Below are positions 1-8,059 of a stretch of 16,337 bases of DNA, one piece after another. The position numbers and the translations under genes were made by a program. Under the pieces are notes generated by a model. That model saw only the letters and a program-made list of their open reading frames with translations, searched no databases and was not told the origin of the DNA. The DNA is taken from the NCBI GenBank assembly GCA_002293375.1, contig DBDA01000006.1, positions 2,989 through 19,325 of the forward strand, given 5' to 3'. Positions within the stretch are counted from its first letter, which is position 1; the number at the start of each line of letters is the position of its first letter. Source of the DNA: Odoribacter sp. UBA944. GTDB taxonomy: Bacteria; Bacteroidota; Bacteroidia; Bacteroidales; Marinifilaceae.

Positions 1-206
1 CCTCAGTCGCGTTGCTCCTTCGTCGAGCAGGGCGGATTCCGGGCGCTCAGCCGGAGCAAGTAAACAATTCGCCGCTCCCGACCACGCTTTCGGAAATCAA
101 CAGGCCTTCGCTTAGTGCATTTCGGATTCCAGCGAACGAAAAGGGATAGACAATCGTTGTGGAGGCACGCTCCCCAAAGGGCAATACTCCTTCGGAGCGG
201 CACAAT
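1..206. other. Structured non-coding stretch at the left edge, possibly part of a repeat element
   Basis: No convincing gene is seen here. The stretch is GC-rich, unlike the AT-rich spacers elsewhere in the window. It contains short inverted repeats: TTGCTCC at 12-18 pairs perfectly with GGAGCAA at 53-59, a 5-bp hairpin TGCTC/GAGCA lies within the first 30 bases, and CTCC-TTC-GGAG occurs near 187-197. GGATTCC occurs twice (34-40 and 124-130). A minus-strand 66-codon frame (3-203) runs through it. It is Arg/Cys-rich, has no recognisable domain and reads to the window edge, so I do not call it a gene. The structure and composition would fit a dispersed repeat or a structured RNA cut by the window edge, but one copy cannot show this. 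Confidence 0.3.
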
Positions 207-228
207 GAACTTTATCTCAAATAAGTTC

Positions 229-1908
229 TTATAAGGGGTTGTTGTACAGGAACCGTTTGATCTTTTGGGTCGGGGTTTTTTCGAACGGCTCGCTCTGCAC
301 CATGACCAGTTGCAATTTGGAGAAGTTGCTTACCCGGCTGTTCACATAGTCGAACAACTCTTTTTTGTGTTGTTCGATGTATTCGTTCAGGACGTTTTTG
401 TAGTTGTCCGCCTGTTTTTTCAGTTTCTGTATCTGCTTTTCCAACTCCTCTGTGTTGAAGTGCACCATCGCCACCAACTTTCCTTTGTACTCTACGACCA
501 GCGATTCGTTGACAAACCGGAAATTGTTGATGATGGATTCGATCTCTTCGGGGTAGATGTTTTCCCCGGAAGCGCCTAAGATCATGGTTTTGATCCGTCC
601 CCGGATAGACAATCTCCCGCTCGTATCGAACGAACCGAGGTCTCCGGTCCGGAACCAGCCGTCTTCTTCCATGACTTCAGCTGTCAGTGCCGGGTTCTTG
701 TAATATCCTTTCATCACGTGCGGCCCTTTGATCCAGATCTCCCCCTGCCCTTCGTTGTCGGGTTCGTGTATTTTCAGGCTGACACCTTCCATGGCAGGAC
801 CGACTCCCTGCAGGAATGTATTGAATGGAGCAGAACCGGCGCTCATGGGAGCGGTTTCGGTCAGTCCGTAGCCGATGGCGTAGGGGAATTTTGCTTCTGT
901 CAGGAATTTTTCCACAATGGGATCTATCTTGGCCCCGCCAACCCCGAAAAACACCAATTCCCCGCCGAAGGTCTGCATCAGTTTGCGGCCGGCCAACCGG
1001 TTCAACAGCTTCCGGAACGGAGGCAGGGCGTACAGCGTCCGCATGGTACGGGAGCCGGAAAATTTGGGAGCGATCTGGTTTTTATAGATTTTTTCGATCA
1101 CTAATGGGACCGACAGCATAACGGTGGGCCGGACCTTCTGCATGGCCGGAACCAGCAGTTTCGGCGTGGGCACCCGGTCTAAATAGTAGACCTGCGCTCC
1201 GAACATCAGCGGCAATAACAGTCCCAGGGTATTTTCGAACGTGTGGGCCAGCGGCAGGATGCTTAAAAACCGGTCTTTTTCGGAGACGTACTGGATGGTG
1301 CGGCATTGCTGCGCATTCCATACCAGGTTTTTTTGTGTTAATTCTACCCCTTTTGAAAAGCCCGTGGTTCCGGAGGTGTAGATGATGGAAGCCGTATCTT
1401 CCTCCTCTACGTCGATCTCCGGGAGGGGAGTGGTGTTGTCCAACCGGATGCCGGGAGGCAGTTTTTCGATCTCTTCCGCTTCGTATCCCTCCGGAATGTA
1501 AGCGAAATTGTTCATCAGGATCCGTTGTTCCAACGAATCGGTCCGGATGTCGGCTACTAATTTGTATAATAGTTTGGAGACAAAAAGCATCCGGGCTTCC
1601 GAGTGTTCCAGAATGTTGCGGATCTCCTCGGTACTGAATCCGGGCAGGATGGGGACAGCTATGGCGCCGACTGTAGCTATGGCAAATTGGGTGATGCCCC
1701 AGTTCGGCATGGCTGCGCTGAGAATGGCTATTTTGTCGCCTTTCCGGATCCCCGCCTTCAACAGGTAGTTCGAAACGGAAAGCACCTCCTGCTGAAAATC
1801 CCCGTATGTCCTGTTTCCTTCCGCTACAAAATTCAGGGAGAGGTTCTCTTTGAATTGCCTGCAGCTGTTTTTCAACAGTTCCGGCAATGTCAACTTATCT
1901 AACGCCAT
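229..1908 (-). CDS. Long-chain fatty acid-CoA ligase (AMP-binding, FadD-type)
   Basis: This enzyme activates long-chain fatty acids: it forms an acyl-adenylate with ATP and then the CoA thioester, in the cytoplasm or at the inner membrane. The 559-residue protein has the full ANL motif set. These are the P-loop YTSGTTGFSKG (177-187), YGLTETAP (347-354), WFRTGDLG (418-425), the hinge region RGRIKTMILGASGENIYPEE (436-455), and the C-terminal lysine motif TPTQKIKR with K549 as the predicted adenylation lysine. A Lys/Glu-rich helical segment (about 485-533) in the small domain is usual for FadD-like members. I chose the ATG at 1908 (MALDKLTLPELL). The open frame extends 38 codons upstream to 2022, but that part is unlike the family, overlaps the pepD terminator and contains the promoter. 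Chain-length preference cannot be read from sequence. A broader acyl-CoA synthetase role is the alternative. Confidence 0.93.
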   Translation of the reverse strand: MALDKLTLPELLKNSCRQFKENLSLNFVAEGNRTYGDFQQEVLSVSNYLLKAGIRKGDKIAILSAAMPNWGITQFAIATVGAIAVPILPGFSTEEIRNILEHSEARMLFVSKLLYKLVADIRTDSLEQRILMNNFAYIPEGYEAEEIEKLPPGIRLDNTTPLPEIDVEEEDTASIIYTSGTTGFSKGVELTQKNLVWNAQQCRTIQYVSEKDRFLSILPLAHTFENTLGLLLPLMFGAQVYYLDRVPTPKLLVPAMQKVRPTVMLSVPLVIEKIYKNQIAPKFSGSRTMRTLYALPPFRKLLNRLAGRKLMQTFGGELVFFGVGGAKIDPIVEKFLTEAKFPYAIGYGLTETAPMSAGSAPFNTFLQGVGPAMEGVSLKIHEPDNEGQGEIWIKGPHVMKGYYKNPALTAEVMEEDGWFRTGDLGSFDTSGRLSIRGRIKTMILGASGENIYPEEIESIINNFRFVNESLVVEYKGKLVAMVHFNTEELEKQIQKLKKQADNYKNVLNEYIEQHKKELFDYVNSRVSNFSKLQLVMVQSEPFEKTPTQKIKRFLYNNPL

Positions 1909-1935
1909 CACTACACCAATTTTCGTTTCGGGGTA

Positions 1936-1943
1936 CAAACATA
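1936..1943 (-). promoter_or_regulatory. Predicted -7 promoter box for the acyl-CoA ligase
   Basis: TATGTTTG on the minus strand matches the Bacteroidota -7 consensus TAnnTTTG exactly. It would start transcription about 20 bases before the ATG at 1908. No TTTG is seen at the expected -33 position. It lies just past the pepD terminator, which argues that the ligase is transcribed separately from the peptidase operon. Confidence 0.55.
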
Positions 1944-1976
1944 CCTTATTTTCCCGACACGCACTGTTAAATTCTG

Positions 1977-2025
1977 AAAAAAGGTGTGGTTTTGAAGATG
2001 CGTCCCCTGAACGCACCTTCAAAAC
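1977..2025 (-). terminator. Rho-independent terminator of the DPP IV-pepD operon
   Basis: Just after the pepD stop, arms at 2025-2011 and 2003-1989 form a 15-bp stem with a 7-base loop (2010-2004). A run of six Ts (1982-1977) follows after a 6-base spacer. In minus-strand RNA the stem is fully paired with one G-U wobble. In plus-strand RNA the same position would be an A-C mismatch, so the structure fits minus-strand termination. The spacer before the T run is longer than in textbook terminators. Confidence 0.8.
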
Positions 2026-2043
2026 TCCATTCCGGAGCGTCCG

Positions 2044-3507
2044 TTATTTTTTCGGAATGTTTTTCAGTACCTCTTTCATAAAGTCCCAGAACTTTCCGAC
2101 GGAAGGAATGTTCACCCTTTCGTCCGGAGAGTGGGGTGAGTTGATGGTCGGGCCAAAGGAGATCATGTCCCAGTGCGGGTATTTTGCGCCGAGGATCCCG
2201 CACTCCAAGCCTGCGTGAATGGCCATCACCCGCGGTTTTTTGTGGTACATCCGCTCATATGTTTCCAGCATCTCTTTCAGGATGGCCGAATCGGGATTGG
2301 GTTTCCAGCCCGGATAGCCCCCTTCAAATGCAATGCGGTCGGCTTTGGCCAGCTCAAAAACAGCGTGCAGGGAGTCGGCCAGGGCCTCTTTGGCGGTTTC
2401 AACGGATGAACGCATCAGGGTGTTGATCGTGATCCGGCCGTCGGCGGATTTTACAATCGCCAAATTGTTCGAGGTTTCCACCGTATCCGGCATGGAGTCG
2501 ATCATCCGTACGGAGCCGTTGGGGCAGGCAATCACGCTGTCGATGAGGCGAAGCTGTAAATCGGCGCTCCACACAGCGGACGGCAGCGCCGTGGCTTCTG
2601 CCGTCAGGGTCACCCCGGCGTCCTTTTCTTTCAATTCGGCCTTGTAGATCTCTTCCGTCTTCTTTACAGCGGCCTGAAACGCCTGTACGTTCTTTTCCGG
2701 GACTGTCACCACGGCAAATGATTCCCGCGGGATGGCGTTCCGCAGGGAACCGCCGTTGACGGAAGCCAAGCGGAGTTCCAACTCCTGTGCGTGTGCTTTC
2801 AGGAAGCGGAACAGCAATTTGTTGGAGTTGCCGCGGCCCAGGTTGATGTCCATGCCCGAATGGCCTCCTTTCAATCCTTTCAACGCCAGTGTAAAGGCTT
2901 TGTGCCCGGCGGGAACGGCCTCCTCTTTCAGGATAAATTCTACGGTGGCGTCCAATCCGCCGGCGCACCCTACATAGAGTTCCCCTTCGGTTTCGGAGTC
3001 TAAATTGAGCAGGATATCCCCTTTCAGCACGCCCGGTTTCAATCCGTTGGCGCCGTCCATGCCGGTCTCTTCGGTGGCGGTGATCAGTACCTCAATGGGA
3101 CCGTGTTCGATGTCGGTAGCGGTGAGCAGCGCCATGCCGGCCGCTACGCCGATGCCGTTATCGGCCCCGAGGGTGGTTCCCCGGGCGCGTACCCACTCGC
3201 CGTCGATGTAGGCCTCGATGGGATCTTTTTCAAAATCGTGTACCGTATCTGCGTTTTTTTGAGGCACCATGTCCAAGTGTCCCTGCAGGATGACCCCTTT
3301 CCGGTTCTCCATGCCGGGCGTGGCCGCTTTCCGGAGAACGATGTTTCCGACTTCGTCTATTTCGGCTTCCACTTTGTTCTCCCTGGCCCACTCCATCATG
3401 AATTTCCGGGCTTGCTCTTCGTGGTTGGAAGGGCGCGGAACGCGGGTCAGTTTGTAAAAATTCGCCCACAACGCCTGTGGTTCCAGGTTTTGTACTTCTT
3501 TGTTCAT
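2044..3507 (-). CDS. pepD: Cytosol non-specific dipeptidase PepD (aminoacyl-histidine dipeptidase, M20C)
   Basis: This is a two-metal cytosolic dipeptidase that splits a broad range of unblocked dipeptides, classically including Xaa-His. At 487 residues it has the usual family length. The metal site is complete: H77 and D79 in GHLDMVP, D116 in GADNGIG, the general base and ligand pair E146/E147 in TEETGMDGA, D170 in LNLDSE, and a C-terminal H459 in the SPHSPDE motif. The lid/dimerisation domain occupies roughly the middle third. There is no signal peptide, consistent with a cytoplasmic location. The gene starts 32 bases after the DPP IV stop with no promoter in the gap and ends at a strong terminator, so it is probably the second gene of a peptide-degradation operon. 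Family members usually cleave Xaa-Pro poorly, so it would not by itself finish DPP IV products. Confidence 0.95.
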   Translation of the reverse strand: MNKEVQNLEPQALWANFYKLTRVPRPSNHEEQARKFMMEWARENKVEAEIDEVGNIVLRKAATPGMENRKGVILQGHLDMVPQKNADTVHDFEKDPIEAYIDGEWVRARGTTLGADNGIGVAAGMALLTATDIEHGPIEVLITATEETGMDGANGLKPGVLKGDILLNLDSETEGELYVGCAGGLDATVEFILKEEAVPAGHKAFTLALKGLKGGHSGMDINLGRGNSNKLLFRFLKAHAQELELRLASVNGGSLRNAIPRESFAVVTVPEKNVQAFQAAVKKTEEIYKAELKEKDAGVTLTAEATALPSAVWSADLQLRLIDSVIACPNGSVRMIDSMPDTVETSNNLAIVKSADGRITINTLMRSSVETAKEALADSLHAVFELAKADRIAFEGGYPGWKPNPDSAILKEMLETYERMYHKKPRVMAIHAGLECGILGAKYPHWDMISFGPTINSPHSPDERVNIPSVGKFWDFMKEVLKNIPKK

Positions 3508-3539
3508 ACTTCTGTTGTTATTTTATGGTGATTGATGTT

Positions 3540-5738
3540 TTATTTCAAGTGTTCTTTCAGGTAGTTGACGAATTTTCCGTACAGTTGCAAGGAGGTGTTC
3601 CCTCCCCGGATGGAGTGGTTCCGGTTGGTGTAGATGGCCATATCGAACTGTTTGTTGGCCTGCACTAAGCGTTCGGCCAGTTCGTATGCGTTCTGTACAT
3701 GTACATTGTCGTCCGCGGTCCCGTGGCAGATCAGCAGATTGCCTTTCAGTTTGTCCGCCCAATTCAGGGGGGCGTTCTCTTCGTACCCTTCTTCGTTCTC
3801 TTCCGGGGTACGCATGTACCGCTCCGTATAGATGGAGTCGTAGTATTTGAAATGGGTGACGGGGGCTACGGAAATGGCGGTCGAAAAGACATCGTTCCCT
3901 TTCATCAGGCAGAGCGATGACATGAAGCCGCCGTAACTCCATCCCCAGATAGCGACATTTTTGGGGTCGATGTAGCTCTGTTCGGCCAACCATTTGGCTG
4001 CTGCGATCACATCGTCGCTCTCTATTTTGCCCAGTTGCAGGTAGGTGCATTTCCGGAACTCTTCCCCCCGGGCGGCGGTGCCCCTCGGGTCCACCGTCAC
4101 CACGATGAAACCTTCCTGCGCCAGGTAGTGCAACCAGGTGACACCCGCCCAATTGTTTCTGACCTGTTGGGAGTTCGGGCCACTGTACTGGGTGATCAGC
4201 AACGGGTATTGCTTTTGCGGGTCGAAATCCAGCGGTTTCAGGATGGAGGCGTTCAGTTGCGTAGCGCCGTCGGCAGCCGGAATTTGCAGGAACTCCCGAG
4301 TGGCAATCCCATACGCCTGCAGGAGGTTTTGGGCGTTCTTGTTCTCTTCCAGCACCCGGACCTTTTTATTGCCGGCGCTGTAAAGGGTGGTCACGGGAGG
4401 CCTGCCGGCGCTGGAAACGGTGTGGATGTAGTAGTTGAAATTGCTGCTGAAAGCGGCGTCGTTCCACCCTTTTTCAGTAGTCAGGCGGCTCTTTTTTCCC
4501 TTGCTGTCGACCGAATAGATCTGTTTTTCCAGCGGAGATACTTCGTAAGAGGAGTAATAAAACAGTTTCCGGGCTGCGTCGTATCCGTAGTAATCTGCAA
4601 TGTCGTAGGTACCGGCGGTAATGGCCCGTTTTTCTTTGCCGCTCATGTCGTACAGGTAGAGGTGCATGTACCCGCTCTTTTCACTGGTCAGGACAAAGTG
4701 TTGCCCGTCTTCCAGGAAGATAAACCGGTCTAAATTCGATTCGTCGATGTAGTACTTGTTCTCTTCCCGGTACAGGATGGTGCTTTTGCCGGTACGGACG
4801 TTGGCCGAAAGGAGTTCCAGTTTGTTCTGGTGCCGGTTCATCCGGATGATGGCCAGGAATTTCGGGTCTTTGGTCCAGCGGATCCGGGGGATGTAACTGT
4901 CCGGTTCTCCGCCGGTCTCCATGGTTTGGGTCGTCCGGTCGTTCAGGTCGTAAACGTGTACGGAGACTGTCGAGTTGGTTTCGCCCGCTTTGGGGTATTT
5001 GTAGCTGTAAACGGAAGGGTAGAGGGCGTTCTCTTTGATGGTCGGGGCGGCCCCTTCGAACATATTCATTGGGAACTCCCTGACAGCGCTCTCGTCGAAC
5101 CGGATGTATGCCAGGGCCGATCCGTCCGGCGCCCATTCGAAGGCCCGGTTGAAAGCGAACTCCTCTTCGTACACCCAATCCGGCGCTCCGTTGATGATGT
5201 GGTTGAATTTGCCGTCGAAGGTGATCTGGCGTTCCGATCCGAACCGCAGGTCGTGTATAAAGAGGTTGTTCTCCCGCACAAACGCAATGCGCTCGCCATC
5301 GGGAGAGAAGGTGGCCAATTGCTGACGACCGTTTTCCGAGAGCGGTTTCAGTTCCCGGTTTTTAAAGTCGTACAGGTAAAACTCGGCGGTGTAAGAGCGC
5401 CGGTAGATCGGTTTGCGGGCTGTGCAGATCAAGAGCCGGCTCTCGGCGGCGTTGAATTGGTAATCCGCTATGTTCGGAACCCGGCTGTCGGCTGTTTTTT
5501 GCAGGTTGAGCAGCGTGTCCACTGCTTTTCCGGTTTTGTAGCTGTATTTGATGATTTGCCGGTTTCCGTTCTCCAGAACTGTGTAGTGGTTTCCGTCGTT
5601 CATGGAACGGATCCCGTATACCCCTTCGGTGCGAAAGGTGTTGTTGACAAACAGGTCTTCCAAACTGATCTGCCGGTTTTGGGCAGAACCGGCGCAAGAG
5701 AGGGCCGCCAATAAAAACAGGGTAAAAATGTAGCGCAT
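3540..5738 (-). CDS. Dipeptidyl peptidase IV-type serine peptidase (S9B), exported
   Basis: This enzyme removes N-terminal Xaa-Pro or Xaa-Ala dipeptides from oligopeptides. The 732-residue protein begins with a Sec signal peptide (1 to about 20, ending AGSAQ). C15 lies in a poor lipobox (ALSC), so a soluble periplasmic form is more likely than a lipoprotein. The DPP IV N-terminal beta-propeller covers about 60-480. It includes the DWVYEEEF motif (187-194), whose Glu pair E192/E193 binds the substrate amino group. The C-terminal alpha/beta-hydrolase domain carries the triad S601 (GWSYGG), D676 (HGTADDNVH, with the conserved N678) and H708 (NRNHSIRGG). Together the Glu motif and triad favour true DPP IV over other S9 peptidases. 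The start is the first Met before the signal peptide. It is the first gene of a likely operon with pepD and is divergent from tgt. Confidence 0.93.
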   Translation of the reverse strand: MRYIFTLFLLAALSCAGSAQNRQISLEDLFVNNTFRTEGVYGIRSMNDGNHYTVLENGNRQIIKYSYKTGKAVDTLLNLQKTADSRVPNIADYQFNAAESRLLICTARKPIYRRSYTAEFYLYDFKNRELKPLSENGRQQLATFSPDGERIAFVRENNLFIHDLRFGSERQITFDGKFNHIINGAPDWVYEEEFAFNRAFEWAPDGSALAYIRFDESAVREFPMNMFEGAAPTIKENALYPSVYSYKYPKAGETNSTVSVHVYDLNDRTTQTMETGGEPDSYIPRIRWTKDPKFLAIIRMNRHQNKLELLSANVRTGKSTILYREENKYYIDESNLDRFIFLEDGQHFVLTSEKSGYMHLYLYDMSGKEKRAITAGTYDIADYYGYDAARKLFYYSSYEVSPLEKQIYSVDSKGKKSRLTTEKGWNDAAFSSNFNYYIHTVSSAGRPPVTTLYSAGNKKVRVLEENKNAQNLLQAYGIATREFLQIPAADGATQLNASILKPLDFDPQKQYPLLITQYSGPNSQQVRNNWAGVTWLHYLAQEGFIVVTVDPRGTAARGEEFRKCTYLQLGKIESDDVIAAAKWLAEQSYIDPKNVAIWGWSYGGFMSSLCLMKGNDVFSTAISVAPVTHFKYYDSIYTERYMRTPEENEEGYEENAPLNWADKLKGNLLICHGTADDNVHVQNAYELAERLVQANKQFDMAIYTNRNHSIRGGNTSLQLYGKFVNYLKEHLK

Positions 5739-5770
5739 ATTCTATTTTTGTATGTATGGTTTAAGGCTCC

Positions 5771-5801
5771 CAAAGTTTAGAAAAAAAGGGGGGAAAACAA
5801 A
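5771..5801 (-). promoter_or_regulatory. Predicted promoter of the DPP IV-pepD operon
   Basis: On the minus strand, TTTG (5801-5798), a 19-base spacer and AAACTTTG (5778-5771) fit the Bacteroidota pattern TTTG-N19/20-TAnnTTTG with one mismatch. The leader to the ATG at 5738 would be about 25 bases. Confidence 0.45.
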
Positions 5802-5813
5802 ATAAAAAAGCAC

Positions 5814-5821
5814 TATCTTTG
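5814..5821 (+). promoter_or_regulatory. Predicted -7 promoter box for the tgt group
   Basis: TATCTTTG is an exact match to TAnnTTTG and lies 31 bases before the tgt ATG. No TTTG is present at -33, where a G run sits instead. The upstream part of this promoter overlaps that of the divergent peptidase operon. Confidence 0.5.
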
Positions 5822-5852
5822 CAGAATTGTAAAATTTCGGAGCGCTCGCAGC

Positions 5853-6983
5853 ATGCACTATACCCTTTTGGCAAAAGATACAGCAAGCAATGCCCGTTGC
5901 GGGGTATTGACAACGGACCACGGGGAGATCCGGACGCCGGTCTTTATGCCGGTGGGAACTGCAGGGACGGTAAAAGGAGTACATGCCCGGGAGTTGAAGG
6001 AGGATATCCGGGCGGAGATCATTTTGGGGAATACCTACCATCTTTATTTGCGTCCGGGGACGGAGGTGTTGGAAAAAGCGGGCGGTTTGCATAAGTTCAA
6101 CGGCTGGAACGGGCCGATCCTGACGGACAGCGGCGGATTTCAGGTATTTTCCCTGGCGGGGAACCGGAAAATTACGGAAGAGGGGGTGGTGTTCCGGTCG
6201 CACATCAATGGTTCGAAGCATACGTTTACCCCGGAGAACGTTGTGGATATTCAGCGCAGCATCGGCGCCGATATTGTGATGGCTTTTGACGAGTGCCCTC
6301 CCGGGGACAGTGATTACGGGTATGCTGAAAAGTCGTTGGAACGGACGCAACGCTGGCTGGAGCGGTGTATCCGGCGGTTCGACGAAACGGCGCCCCTGTA
6401 TGGATACGGACAGGAGTTGTTCCCGATCGTACAGGGGTGCACCTATCCGGATTTGCGGGAGCGGTCGGCGGAACATGCGGTTGCCCAAAACAGGGAGGGG
6501 TATGCCATCGGCGGCCTGGCAGTGGGGGAGCCGGCGGCCGAGATGTATGCCATGATCGAGGTGGTGAACCGGATACTCCCGGAGGACAAACCGCGTTACC
6601 TGATGGGGGTGGGGACGCCGGAAAATATATTGGAAGCGATTGAAAGGGGGGTGGATATGTTCGATTGTGTGATGCCTACCCGGAATGGAAGGAACGGTAT
6701 GCTGTTCACGACGGAGGGGGTGATCAACATCAAAAACCGGAAGTGGGAACGCGACTTTACCCCGCTGGACCCGGCGGCGCTTTGCTATGTGGACACGGAT
6801 TATTCCAAAGCATACCTGCGCCACCTGATCCAATCCGATGAATTGCTGGGGTTGCAGATCTGTTCCGTGCACAACCTGGCCTTTTACCTGTGGTTGGTGC
6901 GGGAGGCCCGGGAGCACATCCTGGCCGGGGATTTCATCTCCTGGAAAGAAAAGACAGTCCAACAGATAACCCAAAGGTTGTGA
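5853..6983 (+). CDS. tgt: Queuine/preQ1 tRNA-guanine transglycosylase
   Basis: Bacterial Tgt swaps guanine-34 for preQ1 in tRNAs with GUN anticodons during queuosine synthesis. The 376-residue TIM-barrel protein has the expected length. It has D92 in TDSGGFQV, D146 in FDECPP, the GGLAVGE loop (220-226) and the nucleophile D271 in MFDCVMPTRNG. The C-terminal zinc site is unusual. With a constant offset of 9 from the Zymomonas enzyme, its ligands C318, C320, C323 and H349 map to A309, C311, D314 and H340, so two cysteines are missing. The surrounding DYSKAYLRHL and SVHNLAFYL segments are well conserved, so this does not look like a misassembly. The start ATG (MHYTLLAKD) fits the family. The gene heads a plus-strand group and its stop overlaps the start of the permease gene. 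Confidence 0.95.
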   Translation: MHYTLLAKDTASNARCGVLTTDHGEIRTPVFMPVGTAGTVKGVHARELKEDIRAEIILGNTYHLYLRPGTEVLEKAGGLHKFNGWNGPILTDSGGFQVFSLAGNRKITEEGVVFRSHINGSKHTFTPENVVDIQRSIGADIVMAFDECPPGDSDYGYAEKSLERTQRWLERCIRRFDETAPLYGYGQELFPIVQGCTYPDLRERSAEHAVAQNREGYAIGGLAVGEPAAEMYAMIEVVNRILPEDKPRYLMGVGTPENILEAIERGVDMFDCVMPTRNGRNGMLFTTEGVINIKNRKWERDFTPLDPAALCYVDTDYSKAYLRHLIQSDELLGLQICSVHNLAFYLWLVREAREHILAGDFISWKEKTVQQITQRL

Positions 6984-8059
6984 AGAAGTTAGATCTGTAT
7001 ATCATCCGCAAATTTCTGGGTACTTTTTTCGGTATTCTGGGCATGTTGCTGTGTGTGGTGGTGGTGTTCGACGTTTCCGAGCGGTTGGAGAAATTTATCG
7101 AGTACGAAGCTCCGCTGAAAGCCATTGTTTTTCAATATTACCTGAATTTTATCCCGTATTTCGCCAATTTGTTTTCGGCGCTCTTTATGTTTGTGTCGGT
7201 CATCTATTTTACCTCCAAAATGGCCTACCGGAGCGAGATTATCGCCATTCTTAGTACGGGGATCAGCTTTAACCGTTTTTTGGTACCTTATTTTATCTCC
7301 GCGACTATTATTGCTGTTTTCTCCTTTGTACTGAGCGCCTTCATTATTCCGAATGCCAATCAGGTCCGGATCGCCTTCCAGCAGCAGTATATGGGGAAAA
7401 AATACTCCAACAGGGAGGCCAACATCCACCGGCAAATTGCACCGGGGGTCTATATCTATATGTCCAATTATTCGGTCGGGACCAATGTAGGGTATGATTT
7501 TACGATCGAAAATTTTTCCGGGGATACGCTGGTGAGCAAACTCTCCGCCGGCAAGATCACCTGGAATCAGGAAAAAGGACGGTGGATCATCAACAACTGG
7601 AAAAAAAGGACGTTTGCCGGGGACAAGGAGACCTATGCCACCGGTAATGAGATCGATACCCTGTTGAGTTTTCAGCCTTCGGAATTTTCCGAAGACCCGA
7701 GCCAGATCAAAGAACAGCTTACGTTGCCGGAATTGAACGAATACATTGACCGGATGAAGTTGCGGGGAAGTTCCAATGTCGTCGAATTCCAGATTGAACG
7801 GTACAAGATCTGGTCGAATGCGTTTGCTACTTTTATCCTGACGCTGATAGGCGCCTGTATCGCTTCCAGAAAGATCCGGGGAGGGATGGGGCTTCACCTG
7901 GGACTCGGTTTGTTGCTGAGTTTTTCCTACATTCTTTTTATGCAATTTTCAACTGTTTTTGCAACAAACGGAGGAATGAGCCCGTTAGTAGCAGTGTGGT
8001 TACCGAATATCCTGTTTGCGCTGATAGCATTGATTGTGTACAGGATGGCGCCGAAATAG
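6980..8059 (+). CDS. LptF/LptG-family permease (YjgP/YjgQ), LPS export
   Basis: In LptB2FG, LptF and LptG are the inner-membrane subunits that extract LPS and pass it to the LptC-LptA bridge. The 359-residue protein has the family architecture: three N-terminal membrane helices (about 12-32, 55-78, 100-123), a periplasmic beta-jellyroll region (about 130-275), and three C-terminal helices (about 280-296, 306-327, 334-354). I place the start at the GTG at 6980, whose bases overlap the tgt stop (GTGA), giving VKKLDLYIIRKF, a typical LptF/G beginning. The open frame continues back to an ATG at 6890, but that lies inside tgt and encodes a Gly/Pro-rich leader unlike the family. The stop-start overlap suggests translational coupling. 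I cannot tell LptF from LptG. ATPase and partner subunits are not in the window. Confidence 0.88.
   Translation: MKKLDLYIIRKFLGTFFGILGMLLCVVVVFDVSERLEKFIEYEAPLKAIVFQYYLNFIPYFANLFSALFMFVSVIYFTSKMAYRSEIIAILSTGISFNRFLVPYFISATIIAVFSFVLSAFIIPNANQVRIAFQQQYMGKKYSNREANIHRQIAPGVYIYMSNYSVGTNVGYDFTIENFSGDTLVSKLSAGKITWNQEKGRWIINNWKKRTFAGDKETYATGNEIDTLLSFQPSEFSEDPSQIKEQLTLPELNEYIDRMKLRGSSNVVEFQIERYKIWSNAFATFILTLIGACIASRKIRGGMGLHLGLGLLLSFSYILFMQFSTVFATNGGMSPLVAVWLPNILFALIALIVYRMAPK

Noticed and set aside
3..203. A minus-strand frame of 66 codons at the left edge
   Set aside because: It is Arg- and Cys-rich with no domain or ribosome-binding context, and it runs through nested inverted repeats. It is more likely an accidental frame in a structured sequence.
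207..228. A GAACTT/AAGTTC inverted repeat just after the ligase stop, as a terminator
   Set aside because: The stem is only 6 bp, the loop is 10 bases and no T run follows on the minus strand.
1909..2022. An N-terminal extension of 38 residues on the acyl-CoA ligase
   Set aside because: It overlaps the pepD terminator and the TATGTTTG promoter box, and the added residues do not resemble the family. The ATG at 1908 gives the normal start.
5742..6974. A 410-codon minus-strand frame covering all of tgt, and similar long antisense frames opposite the permease (6989-7945), SLBB (9950-10957), wzz (11012-12169) and GH20 (14228-15220) genes
   Set aside because: These are shadows of real genes with intact catalytic motifs on the other strand. 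The antisense products are Pro/Arg/His-rich without domains. The GC-rich codon choice explains the lack of stops.
6890..6979. An ATG start for the permease inside tgt
   Set aside because: It would add 30 Gly/Pro/His-rich residues and a 94-base overlap. The GTG at 6980 gives the typical LptF/G N-terminus.
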